DNA from: Alphaproteobacteria bacterium
GTDB lineage: Bacteria > Pseudomonadota > Alphaproteobacteria > Sphingomonadales > Sphingomonadaceae
Direction of reading: 5' to 3'
Assembly: GCA_019232625.1 (NCBI GenBank)
Contig: JAFANP010000028.1
Span: forward strand, 62,001-126,000
DNA: 64,000 nt
Shown here in pieces: positions 1 through 7,559 of the stretch. Each line of letters begins with the position of its first letter. Position 1 is the first letter of the stretch. A program made the translations under genes and the position numbers. The notes below the pieces were generated by a model. It did no database searches. It saw only the letters and a program-made list of their open reading frames with translations, and was not told where the DNA came from.

Positions 1-193
1 CGGGGAAGCGGAGCCGCGCTAAGGCGCTCGGCGCGTGGCGGACTTCGAAGCGGGGCGGGACGGTCACCGGCACGCGCCCGCCACAGGGCCAGGCTCCATG
101 GAAGCCGCGTTTGGCGGAAGGAAAGGCTCTTCCGGGGGCGCTGGACTTTGCGGGCGCGGCCGGTACATCTTCGCGGCGGCGAGGGAGGGGGCC

Positions 194-1240
194 ATGGACG
201 AGAGAAGCGGGCGACGCGTCGCCCATGCCAGGCTCCGACGCTGGGCGGTCGTCGCCGCGGCGGCGCTGGCGCTGGCGGGGTGCGCGGTGGATCCCGCCTT
301 TCGGAACACGGTGGGGCAGTTCGGGGCCGTCACCAAGGAGGCGGTCGGGCAGCAGAACGACCAGCTGGCGACGATCGCCTCCAACGAGGCCGAGCGGATC
401 CGGGCCGATCTCGCCGCGAAGCGCGCCATATTGGTGCTCGATCCGCAATGCGCGGCGGTGCTGACCTTGCCGTCGGGCCCCGGCGACGCGGGAGCGCCGA
501 AGCCCGACTGCAAGCTTCAGGTCCAGGGCGGCCAGCTCGAGCAGGCGCCGACCTTCGAGAATGTCCTCGCGCTCAGCGCCGCCTTGTCGACCTATTCGGA
601 CGACCTCATCGCCCTGGCGGCCGATCCGTCGGACGACCAGCAGGCCTTCACCACGTCGATGTCCGGCCTGGCCGTCTCGCTGGGCAAGCTGGACGGAGCG
701 ATCCAGAACGCGACCGGGGCCAAGCCCGCCGACCGCTCGGCGAAGTTCGGCGCCGTCGCCGGCCTGCTCGCCGAGGCGGGAAATCTCTATTTCGCCCACA
801 AGCGCGACGAGGCCCTGAAGCGGATCATCCTCGCCGCCGATCCGCTCGTCCAGGAAGCGACGGCAATGCTCTCCGGGGTCGGCGCGGGCATCGACCTTTA
901 CGACCGCACCGCGCTCGGCCGGGCGCTGGTCGCCGCGCAGGATGCGGCCCAGGACACCGCGGCCGATCCGGGCCAGAGCGTCGCCGCGGTGCGGACCGCG
1001 CAGGACAATCTCTTCGCGGCGCTGGCGGCCTATAACGATTACGGCGCCGACCGCCGCCAGTTCGCGGAGATAGGCGCCGCCCACGCCAAGCTCGCCGACG
1101 CCGCCCGGAGCGGCGCTTCGCCGGCCCAGATCCGGGCGGCGATCGAAGCCGTCGTCAGGCTGGCCAGCACCACCGATTCGACGATCAAGGCCCTCAAGGA
1201 CAAGAGCGGGAGCAGCGCCAATGGCAACCCAGGTCAATAG
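194..1240 (+). CDS. hypothetical lipoprotein
   Basis: Encodes 348 residues. The N-terminus has basic residues, a hydrophobic stretch and a lipobox (LALAGC), so it should be exported and lipid-anchored. I chose the ATG at 194 because a GAGGGAGGGGG ribosome site lies just before it and the signal peptide follows directly; the frame is open further upstream but that part looks non-coding. The mature part is Ala/Asp-rich and probably helical, with no enzyme motif that I recognise. Its last 20 bases overlap the next gene, so the two are probably translated together. Function unknown. Confidence 0.8.
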   Translation: MDERSGRRVAHARLRRWAVVAAAALALAGCAVDPAFRNTVGQFGAVTKEAVGQQNDQLATIASNEAERIRADLAAKRAILVLDPQCAAVLTLPSGPGDAGAPKPDCKLQVQGGQLEQAPTFENVLALSAALSTYSDDLIALAADPSDDQQAFTTSMSGLAVSLGKLDGAIQNATGAKPADRSAKFGAVAGLLAEAGNLYFAHKRDEALKRIILAADPLVQEATAMLSGVGAGIDLYDRTALGRALVAAQDAAQDTAADPGQSVAAVRTAQDNLFAALAAYNDYGADRRQFAEIGAAHAKLADAARSGASPAQIRAAIEAVVRLASTTDSTIKALKDKSGSSANGNPGQ

Positions 1241-1595
1241 CCTCGATGCCTGGACCCAGGCGCGCAACGCGCTCGCCGAGGACCTGACCTCGACCCTGGA
1301 GCTGCTCGCCACCGAGCCGTTCTCGGCCGATCCGGACTCCGATTTCCAGAAGGCCCGGCAGCAGCGCAACCGGATCCTCGACCAGCTGCAGACGCTCGCG
1401 GTGACCGGGATCAAGGAGGTCGACGCGGCGATCGCCGGCGGGACCTTGATCCAGCAGATCGAGGGCCTGGCGCAGGACGCCGAGGACGAGGCCAACCGGC
1501 TCAAGGCGGCGGCGAAGACGGTCGCCAACATCGCCGGCGCCGTCGACAAGGCGGCCGCGGTGGTGACGAAGATCGCCTCCCTCCCGTTCCTGTAG
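1221..1595 (+). CDS. hypothetical helical protein, partner of upstream lipoprotein
   Basis: Encodes 124 residues with no signal peptide or membrane segment. It is rich in Ala, Gln, Asp and Glu, and much of it looks like amphipathic helix (for example the Gln-rich stretch near residues 45-60 and the Ala/Lys-rich C-terminus). It starts inside the end of the lipoprotein gene (20-base overlap), which suggests the products act together. I do not recognise the family. Confidence 0.75.
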   Translation: MATQVNSLDAWTQARNALAEDLTSTLELLATEPFSADPDSDFQKARQQRNRILDQLQTLAVTGIKEVDAAIAGGTLIQQIEGLAQDAEDEANRLKAAAKTVANIAGAVDKAAAVVTKIASLPFL

Positions 1596-1623
1596 CGGGC
1601 GCGGGCTCCGCCCAAAGGGGGGA

Positions 1624-1821
1624 TCAGCGCAGGCCCGCCAGCGCCTCCCTCAGCGCGTCGGCGGCGCGGCGCATCTCGGCGAGGTTCGCCTCATGCTCCG
1701 CCTCCGCGGCGGCGAGGTCCGCGCCGCAGAACACGCAATCCTCGCGCCCGTCGAGGTTCACGAACCGGCGGCAGCCGCGGCAGAGGCGGAGAGGCACGGG
1801 GATCCGGCCCGTCTCAGCCAT
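1624..1821 (-). CDS. small zinc-ribbon protein of the peptide-maturase operon
   Basis: Encodes 65 residues with two CxxC knuckles (C14-x2-C17 and C29-x2-C32), a minimal zinc ribbon, followed by a Glu/Ala-rich helix of about 30 residues likely to be a coiled coil. The ATG at 1821 overlaps the end of the radical SAM gene by eight bases (ATGGCTGA), so it is the third gene of that operon. A role as accessory or peptide-binding subunit is inference from context only; it could also bind nucleic acid. Confidence 0.7.
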   Translation of the reverse strand: MAETGRIPVPLRLCRGCRRFVNLDGREDCVFCGADLAAAEAEHEANLAEMRRAADALREALAGLR

Positions 1822-3052
1822 TGACGGCGATCCGGTCCGGCACCCGCGTCGAGGCGGCGGGGGGCACCGGCTCGACGACGATCTCGAACTCGCCATTGTC
1901 GAACGAGCGGCCGGGGGCGTCCCTGACCTTGACGAGGCGTTCGCGAAGGCCACGCGCGTCCATCTCCAGGGCGCGGTGGTGGCACATCGGGTTGTTGCCG
2001 GCGCGGCCCATCAGCGCGTGGCTGGTCCAGGTGCAGCCGGCCATGCAGGTCTCGGCATAATAGCAGGTGCGGCAGAAGCCCCAGAGATCCTCGACGGTGC
2101 GGCGGCGGTTGAAGGCGATCGGCGCGCTATTCTCCCAAATGTCCTTCAGGCGCCGCTCGCGGACGTTGCCGCCGGCATAATCGGCGCCGAGGCCCGGGCA
2201 GCCCTTGATCGTCCCGTCCGCCTCGATCCCCATCACCGTGTCGCCGGCATTGCAGCCGTGGAAGAATATCTCCGGATCGAGGACGTTGCGGATCGTCGAT
2301 TCGTGGGGGCCGAAATAGCCGACGTTGCTGGCCGGCTGGAGGAACAGGCCGCGCTCCCGGCCCTCCACCGCCAGCTCGGCGAGGAGCGGCATCACCTCCA
2401 GCATCTGCCACGGCTGCAGCAGCATCTCGGGATGGTCGGCGGCATTGCCCATCGCGGTGGTGATGGCGAGCTGCCAGTTGGTCGCGCCGGCGTCGATGAT
2501 CACGTCCATCATCTCGCGCAGCTGGGGCAGGGTATAGGCGTTGATCTGGCTGTTGACCGCGGACGAGAGGCCGTGCGCGCGCACGCGGCGAAGCGCGGCG
2601 AGCGCCAGCTCGTAGGAGCCGGGGACGCCGCGCACCTTGTCGTGGGTGGCGCCGATGCCGTCGATCGAGATGCCGACTCCGCACAGGCCCGCGGCGGCGG
2701 CGGCGGCGACGCGCGCCTCGCTGAGGTTGCGCCCGCCGGTCTGGAGGTCGCAGCGCATGCCGGCGGCGCGGATGGCGGCGACGATCTCCAGCCAGTCCTT
2801 CCTGAGATAGGCCTCGCCGCCGATCAGGCCGACGTCGCGGGCGCCGAGCTCGGCGATCTGGCCGACGAGGTCGAGCGCCTCCGCGGTGCTCAGCTCGTCG
2901 CGGCGTCGGCGGCCGGCGCGCGAGCCGCAATGGCTGCAGGCGAGGTCGCAGGCGAGCGTGATCTCCCAGACCACGCTCACCGGCACCCGCTTCACGATGT
3001 CGTCGAGACCCGCATAGCGGACGGGCAGAGCCTCCGCCCGTCTGGCGTCCAT
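1814..3052 (-). CDS. radical SAM/SPASM peptide maturase (GDL-motif peptide-associated type)
   Basis: Encodes 412 residues. The radical SAM cluster motif CxxxCxxC is at C35, C39 and C42. A C-terminal SPASM domain carries seven cysteines (C267, C285, C327, C330, C336, C340, C357), as expected for an enzyme with auxiliary Fe-S clusters. SPASM enzymes next to short peptides usually install carbon-centred crosslinks or epimerise residues in a ribosomally made peptide. The start at 3052 lies one base after the stop of the 75-residue gene upstream, and the stop overlaps the zinc-ribbon gene. From memory it fits the family named for peptides with a GDL motif; that subfamily call needs an HMM search. 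Confidence 0.85.
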   Translation of the reverse strand: MDARRAEALPVRYAGLDDIVKRVPVSVVWEITLACDLACSHCGSRAGRRRRDELSTAEALDLVGQIAELGARDVGLIGGEAYLRKDWLEIVAAIRAAGMRCDLQTGGRNLSEARVAAAAAAGLCGVGISIDGIGATHDKVRGVPGSYELALAALRRVRAHGLSSAVNSQINAYTLPQLREMMDVIIDAGATNWQLAITTAMGNAADHPEMLLQPWQMLEVMPLLAELAVEGRERGLFLQPASNVGYFGPHESTIRNVLDPEIFFHGCNAGDTVMGIEADGTIKGCPGLGADYAGGNVRERRLKDIWENSAPIAFNRRRTVEDLWGFCRTCYYAETCMAGCTWTSHALMGRAGNNPMCHHRALEMDARGLRERLVKVRDAPGRSFDNGEFEIVVEPVPPAASTRVPDRIAVNG

Positions 3053-3053
3053 G

Positions 3054-3281
3054 TCAGCCTGCCTTCTTCGCGGCCGCCTCGAGATGCTGGATGAGCCCGT
3101 CGAGCCCGCCATATTGCGCCTTGACCTCCTTCGCGCCCTTGAGCAGCGCCTGGATCTCGGCGACTTCGCCGCGGTGCAGGATGTCGTCGACGGCCGGACG
3201 ATAGAAGACCCGGCCCGGGTCGAGCAGCCTGTGCAGCAAATCGAGCGTGAGCGGCTGCGTCCTGATAGGGGGTACGCCCAT
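3054..3281 (-). CDS. candidate precursor peptide of the radical SAM operon (DUF1843-like)
   Basis: Encodes 75 residues without cysteine or signal peptide. The ATG at 3281 has a strong ribosome site (GAGGAG) and is first in a three-gene operon, one base before the radical SAM start. Residues 34-70 follow the pattern (I/L)xxGxx..(M/I)xALL..A......GgLxxLIxxLEAA seen in DUF1843/GDL peptides, but the usual GDL is RGEV here (residues 37-40) and a second Gly-rich site, YGGLDGL, is at 57-63. Substrate status is inferred from position and size. It could instead be a recognition protein acting on a peptide encoded elsewhere. Confidence 0.7.
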   Translation of the reverse strand: MGVPPIRTQPLTLDLLHRLLDPGRVFYRPAVDDILHRGEVAEIQALLKGAKEVKAQYGGLDGLIQHLEAAAKKAG

Positions 3282-3693
3282 CTTCGTCTCCTCTCGGCGG
3301 TGAGTCGCCGTCGCAAGGCTGATCTCCAAGGCATGGGCCGCAAAGGCGAAGCTGGTCCCAAACGGACCGGATCGGCGCCGGGCGGAGCCGCCGGGCCCGT
3401 CCGTCTCGTCCGCCGCCCGACCGTACTTCCTAACGTAGATCAGTCGAATCAACGCTTTGGCGGCGGAGTGCCGACCGCCGGGAATTGGCAGCCAAAATGG
3501 ATACAAACCCGGCCGCTCGCGGGGCGGCCGAAGCCGCGCGGAGCCTTCTATCGGGGGCGCGAAAGGTGTAGGCTCGAACCTTCGCGCCATGCTGCGCGCG
3601 GCTGTCGGGGGGCAGCCGTTTCCTGCCCGAGGATGCCCCCTTCCAGCGGGCGCGGTGCGTCGTGCGATCCGGCATAGGGATGAGGGGATCAAC
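3282..3693. promoter_or_regulatory. divergent intergenic region between peptide operon and tyrosinase
   Basis: These 412 bases separate two divergently transcribed units and should hold both promoters. I see the ribosome site of the peptide gene at its left edge and GAGGGGATC just before the tyrosinase ATG at its right edge. There are GC-rich imperfect inverted repeats around 3455-3475, but no operator, RNA gene or promoter that I can name. Confidence 0.4.
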
Positions 3694-6108
3694 ATGCGCA
3701 TTCTCAAAGCTTCCGTGAGCCATGCGGCCTTGCTTGCAGGATTGTCTCTCGGTGCGACCTGCGCCGGCGCGGTCGAGGTTCCGGGCGTCGGCTGGGAAGG
3801 CCAGGGCGCCGACGTCGCCATCGCGCAGCTCGACGGCAATCCGCGGCCCGACATGATCCTCGTCGCCTACGACAATCCCGCGGGCGCCAACAGCTTCCGC
3901 TACAAGGTGGGCTTCAATCTCGACGCCAGCGGCCAGACCGGCAATTGGAGTGGGATGGTGCAGGTCCCCGGCCTCGGCTTCGAAGGCCAGGGCGCGGGCG
4001 CGGCGGTCGCGGACCTCGACGGCAACGGCCGGCCCGAGCTGATCCTGATGGCCTATGACAATCCCGCCGGCGCCAACAATTTCCGCTACACGATCGGCTG
4101 GAACCTCAACGCCCAGGGCATCGCCACCAACTGGTCGAGCCATGCCCAGGTGGCGGGCGTCGGCTGGGAAGGGCAGGGCGCCGCCGTCGTCATCGGCCAG
4201 GTCGACGCCAATCCGCGGCCGGACATGATCTTCATCGCCTACGACAATCCGGCGGGCGCCAACAGCTTCCGATACCGGGTCGGCTTCAACGTCGATACGG
4301 CCGGCAACGCCACCTGGTCGGCCACGGTGGGCCAGACGGCGGGCGTCGGCTTCGAGGGGCAGGGAGCGGGCGCTGCGCTCATCAACACCGACGGCAACCC
4401 GCGGCCGGACCTGGTGCTGATGGCCTATGACAATCCGGCCCAGGCCAACAGCTTCCGCTACAAGATCGGCCTCAACCTCGACACGGCGGGGCAGACGGCG
4501 AACTGGAGCGCGATGACGCAGCTCCCGGGGGTCGGCTGGGAGGGCCAGGGCGCCGGGCTCGCCGTCACCTGCCTCGACAACGATCCGCGCGCGGACTGGA
4601 TCGTGATGGCCTATGACAATCCCCCGCAGGCCAACAGCTTCCGCTACAACGTCCTCCCGAACCAGTCGCAGGCGCCCTGCCCGGCGCCTGTGGGCAGCGG
4701 CGGCGTCGCCGCGGCGCCGCAGCGCAAGTCGATCACCTCGCTGACCGCAGCCGAGCTGGCGAGCCTGAGGAAGGGCGTCGCGCAGATGATCGCGTGGAAC
4801 AGCGCGCCGCGGAACAGCGCCGATTTCCGCCGCAGCCTTCTCTACTGGGCCAACATGCATTCCTATTTCGGCACCAATTGCGAGGACGTGAGCGGCCTCT
4901 CGCAGCCGGGGATGGCGGGAGTCACGGCCCAGTCGATGCAGAATGCCAACGAGACGGCGACCTGGTGCAAGTGCGAGCACGGCACGCCGCAATTCCTCAC
5001 CTGGCACCGCATGTACCTCTATTATTTCGAGCGGGTGCTGCAGGCCGCGGCCGGCGATCCCAACCTCAGGCTCCCCTTCTGGGACTATGAGACGAACGGC
5101 CAGCTTCCGGCCGCCTATCGCGACCTCACCTGGGTGGTCCAGGGCGGCAACCAGCCCAATCCGCTGCGGGTGAACAGCCGCCGCACCAACCTCAACGACG
5201 GAAGCGGCGCGCTCGCCGCCAACGTCACCTCCACCGCCAGCGCGATGGCCCAGACCGGCTACGGCCTGTTCAACAGCCTTCTGGAGGGCACGCCGCACGG
5301 CGCGGTGCATTGCGCGACCGCGGTGCAGAGCTGCCCGACCGGCTATATGGGCGCGGTGCCGGCGGCCGGGCTCGACCCGATCTTCTACTCGCACCATGCC
5401 AATATCGACCGGCTCTACGAATGCTGGCTCAGGGTCAATCCGGCCGCGCGGCTGCCCAGCTCGCCGGCGATCCTCAACGCCACCTTCAGCTTCGTCGACG
5501 GAGACGGCAGCGTCGTGACCCGCAAGGTGGCGGACATGCTGACCGTTCAGCAGCTCGGCTACACCTATGCCGCCGGCGGCGGCTGCCCGGCCGGTTTCGA
5601 GGGCGTGCAGCCGGCCTCGGCGCCCAGCAACGCGCCGACGAAGAGCTTCGACGCGGCCGGGCCGATCCAGCTCAACCGCGGCGTCACCACCGTGCCGGTG
5701 AGGATCGACAGGCAGGTGACCGAGGCGGTGACGAGCGAGGCGCCGGGCGCGCCCCGCTCGCTGCTGATCATCGACGGCCTGACCTTCGACCGGGCGCCGG
5801 GCGTGCTCTACAACGTCTATCTCCAGGGCGCGAACGGACGGCGGGTGCTCGTCGGCGTGATCAACTTCTTCGGCCGGACCGGCATGAACCACAGCGGCCA
5901 TGGCGGCGCCGCCAACCCCGACCAGGTGGTGCTCGACGCGACCGAGGCGGTGCAGGCGCTGGGGCCGAACGCCGCGGCCCAGCCGCAGCTCGTCATCGAG
6001 CCGGCGACCGGCATTGCCGGCAGCTCGACCGAGGAGGCCGTTCAGCAGGTGAGCCCGCAGGCCAACGTCCGCTTCCGGAGCGTCAGGATCGTCCTCCAGC
6101 CGCAATGA
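3694..6108 (+). CDS. secreted tyrosinase with N-terminal FG-GAP/VCBS-like repeats
   Basis: Encodes 804 residues. A signal peptide (about 1-26) is followed by five tandem repeats of 62 residues (about 30-325), each with a PGxGxEGQGA motif, DxNPRPDxIxxAYDNPAxANSFRY-type core and a Trp-Ser end. The tyrosinase core follows: CuA histidines H389, H429 and H438 (in a WHRMYLYYFE context) and CuB histidines H535, H539 and H567/568 (DPIFYSHHANIDR). C427 sits two residues before H429, the CxH arrangement that forms a Cys-His thioether in many tyrosinases. A beta-rich C-terminal domain (about 650-804) resembles polyphenol oxidase tails. It should oxidise phenols or tyrosyl groups outside the cytoplasm. 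Confidence 0.9.
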   Translation: MRILKASVSHAALLAGLSLGATCAGAVEVPGVGWEGQGADVAIAQLDGNPRPDMILVAYDNPAGANSFRYKVGFNLDASGQTGNWSGMVQVPGLGFEGQGAGAAVADLDGNGRPELILMAYDNPAGANNFRYTIGWNLNAQGIATNWSSHAQVAGVGWEGQGAAVVIGQVDANPRPDMIFIAYDNPAGANSFRYRVGFNVDTAGNATWSATVGQTAGVGFEGQGAGAALINTDGNPRPDLVLMAYDNPAQANSFRYKIGLNLDTAGQTANWSAMTQLPGVGWEGQGAGLAVTCLDNDPRADWIVMAYDNPPQANSFRYNVLPNQSQAPCPAPVGSGGVAAAPQRKSITSLTAAELASLRKGVAQMIAWNSAPRNSADFRRSLLYWANMHSYFGTNCEDVSGLSQPGMAGVTAQSMQNANETATWCKCEHGTPQFLTWHRMYLYYFERVLQAAAGDPNLRLPFWDYETNGQLPAAYRDLTWVVQGGNQPNPLRVNSRRTNLNDGSGALAANVTSTASAMAQTGYGLFNSLLEGTPHGAVHCATAVQSCPTGYMGAVPAAGLDPIFYSHHANIDRLYECWLRVNPAARLPSSPAILNATFSFVDGDGSVVTRKVADMLTVQQLGYTYAAGGGCPAGFEGVQPASAPSNAPTKSFDAAGPIQLNRGVTTVPVRIDRQVTEAVTSEAPGAPRSLLIIDGLTFDRAPGVLYNVYLQGANGRRVLVGVINFFGRTGMNHSGHGGAANPDQVVLDATEAVQALGPNAAAQPQLVIEPATGIAGSSTEEAVQQVSPQANVRFRSVRIVLQPQ
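3781..4710 (+). repeat. five tandem 186-bp coding repeats
   Basis: Repeat units begin at 3781, 3967, 4153, 4339 and 4525, exactly 186 bases (62 codons) apart with no insertion or deletion. They encode the beta-propeller-like N-terminal part of the tyrosinase. The third and first units are most alike (GWEGQG), while the second and fourth share FEGQG, an alternating pattern that suggests duplication of a two-unit block. Confidence 0.85.
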
Positions 6109-6265
6109 TCCGGACGTTTCGGCCCGCCGCTTCCCACTCTCCCGGGGTTGAGGCTAGGAGCCGTTCGGCAGGATGAAACGGTGCTTTCGTCGCATCCGCC
6201 TTTGCGCCCGGGGCCGCTCATGCTCCGGGTCGGGGCGGCCGAACGGACGTGGAAGGGGAGGACGA

Positions 6266-7051
6266 ATGCGCAAGATGTTTGTGGCGATGCTGGCTCTGGC
6301 GAGCGCGGCGCCGATCGCGGACGCGGCCTATGCCCGGCCGCCCGCCAGGGCCGCGGCGCGGGCGCCGGCGGACGTGGCGGCGGCGGTCGCCGCCCCGGGC
6401 CGGCCCGAGGACCAGGTGAAGCTCGACGAAAGCCGCAAGCCCGCCCAGGTGCTCGCCTTCGAGGGGCTGAAGCGCGGCGACATGGCGCTCGATCTGTTCA
6501 CCGGCGGCGGCTATTATGCCGAGATCATGGCCAGGGCGGTCGGCCCCAAGGGGGGCGTTCTCGCCTGGGAGCCGGCCAATTTCCTCGACGACAAGGGCCG
6601 CAAGGCGTTCGCCGACCTGAAGGGACGCGCGCCCAATACCGGCCTGCTGGCGACTCCGGCGACGGCGCTGTCCCTGCCGGGCGCCGCCTTCGACTTCGTC
6701 ATGCTCCACCTCAACTATCACGACACTTATTGGGAAAGCGCCAAATACGGCTTCCCGCGGATGGATCCGGACGCCTTCCTGCGCACCGTCTTCCAGTCGA
6801 TGAAGCCGGGCGGGACGATGGCGGTGATCGACCATGTCGGGCCCGCCGGCGACACACGGGCGGTGGTCGAGAAGCTCCACCGCATCGACCCGGCGACTCT
6901 GCGCGCCGACTTCGAGCGGGCCGGCTTCGTCTTCGAGGCGGAATCGAACCTGCTGCGCAACCCCGCCGACGATCACAGCAAGAACGTCTTCGACCCGGCG
7001 ATACGCGGCAAGACGGACCGAATCGTCTACCGCTTCAGGAAGCCGCGCTAG
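6266..7051 (+). CDS. exported class I SAM-dependent methyltransferase-like protein
   Basis: Encodes 261 residues. The ATG at 6266 follows GGAAGGGGAGG and starts a signal peptide (Ala-rich, cleavage near ADAAYA). The mature part contains a SAM-binding motif I (LDLFTGGGYYAEIMA) and a Rossmann-type methyltransferase core with an IDH motif. This matches a family of predicted periplasmic methyltransferases, which is odd because SAM is cytoplasmic; the substrate is unknown. An intrinsic terminator follows 30 bases after the stop. Confidence 0.8.
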   Translation: MRKMFVAMLALASAAPIADAAYARPPARAAARAPADVAAAVAAPGRPEDQVKLDESRKPAQVLAFEGLKRGDMALDLFTGGGYYAEIMARAVGPKGGVLAWEPANFLDDKGRKAFADLKGRAPNTGLLATPATALSLPGAAFDFVMLHLNYHDTYWESAKYGFPRMDPDAFLRTVFQSMKPGGTMAVIDHVGPAGDTRAVVEKLHRIDPATLRADFERAGFVFEAESNLLRNPADDHSKNVFDPAIRGKTDRIVYRFRKPR

Positions 7052-7082
7052 CGGGATCGGGCCGAACCCTCTTCGTGGGGGA

Positions 7083-7121
7083 GCCGGGGGACGGCCGGAT
7101 CCGCCGTCCCCCGGCTTTTTT
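7083..7121 (+). terminator. intrinsic terminator after the methyltransferase gene
   Basis: A perfect 13-bp GC-rich stem (GCCGGGGGACGGC with its complement) and a 7-base loop (CGGATCC) are followed by six T residues. It isolates the methyltransferase gene from the BlaI-type operon. Confidence 0.9.
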
Positions 7122-7136
7122 CAGCTTGCGCCCGGC

Positions 7137-7164
7137 TACAAATGTGGCATGCTACAGACGTAGC
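7137..7164 (+). promoter_or_regulatory. candidate BlaI/MecI-type operator pair
   Basis: TACAAATGT at 7137-7145 matches the TACA/TGT(A) half-site arrangement of BlaI and MecI operators. A second palindrome, GCTACAGACGTAGC, is at 7151-7164. Both sit 20-50 bases before the regulator start at 7185, where self-repression would be expected. Confidence 0.55.
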
Positions 7165-7184
7165 AGCCATGAGGGCGAGTCGGC

Positions 7185-7559
7185 ATGATCGAATCCCTGC
7201 CGCGCCGCGAGCGCGAGATCTTCGAGATCGTGGCCAGCGCCGGCGAGGCGACCGCCGCCGCGGTCCGCGCCGCGATGAGCGACCCGCCCACCCATTCGGC
7301 CGTGCGCACCCTGCTGGCCCGGCTCGAAGGCCGCGGGCTGCTGCGCCACCGCCTGGTCGAGCAGAGCTACGTCTACCGGACGGTGCCCCAGCCGGCGAAG
7401 GTCAGGGAATCGGCGCTGAGGCAGGTCGTCAAAACCTTTTTCAACGGATCGGCGGCGAGCGCCGCGACGGCTCTGCTCGGACTGACCGAGGACCTGGAGC
7501 CGGACGAGATAGAGAAATTGCAGCGGGCGATCGACGAAGCGAGGGAGCGCGGATCATGA
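7185..7559 (+). CDS. BlaI/MecI/CopY-family transcriptional repressor
   Basis: Encodes 124 residues. Winged helix at the N-terminus (residues about 1-75: LPRREREIFEIV..., then a recognition helix with SAVRTLLARLEGRGLL) and a C-terminal dimerisation helix region ending in LEPDEIEKLQRAIDEA. Such repressors leave their operator after cleavage by, or a signal from, a membrane metallopeptidase, and the next gene encodes one with an ATGA overlap. The regulated target here is probably the operon itself and possibly the downstream amidohydrolase. Confidence 0.9.
   Translation: MIESLPRREREIFEIVASAGEATAAAVRAAMSDPPTHSAVRTLLARLEGRGLLRHRLVEQSYVYRTVPQPAKVRESALRQVVKTFFNGSAASAATALLGLTEDLEPDEIEKLQRAIDEARERGS

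Noticed and set aside
35-193. N-terminal extension of the lipoprotein gene
   Set aside because: The frame is open, but it would place 53 residues before a good lipoprotein signal peptide, and the ribosome site is at 182-192.
3430-6105. Very long open frame opposite the tyrosinase gene
   Set aside because: It mirrors the tyrosinase codons in the antisense frame, a common effect in GC-rich DNA. It has no domain and no start signal, while the plus strand has clear copper motifs.
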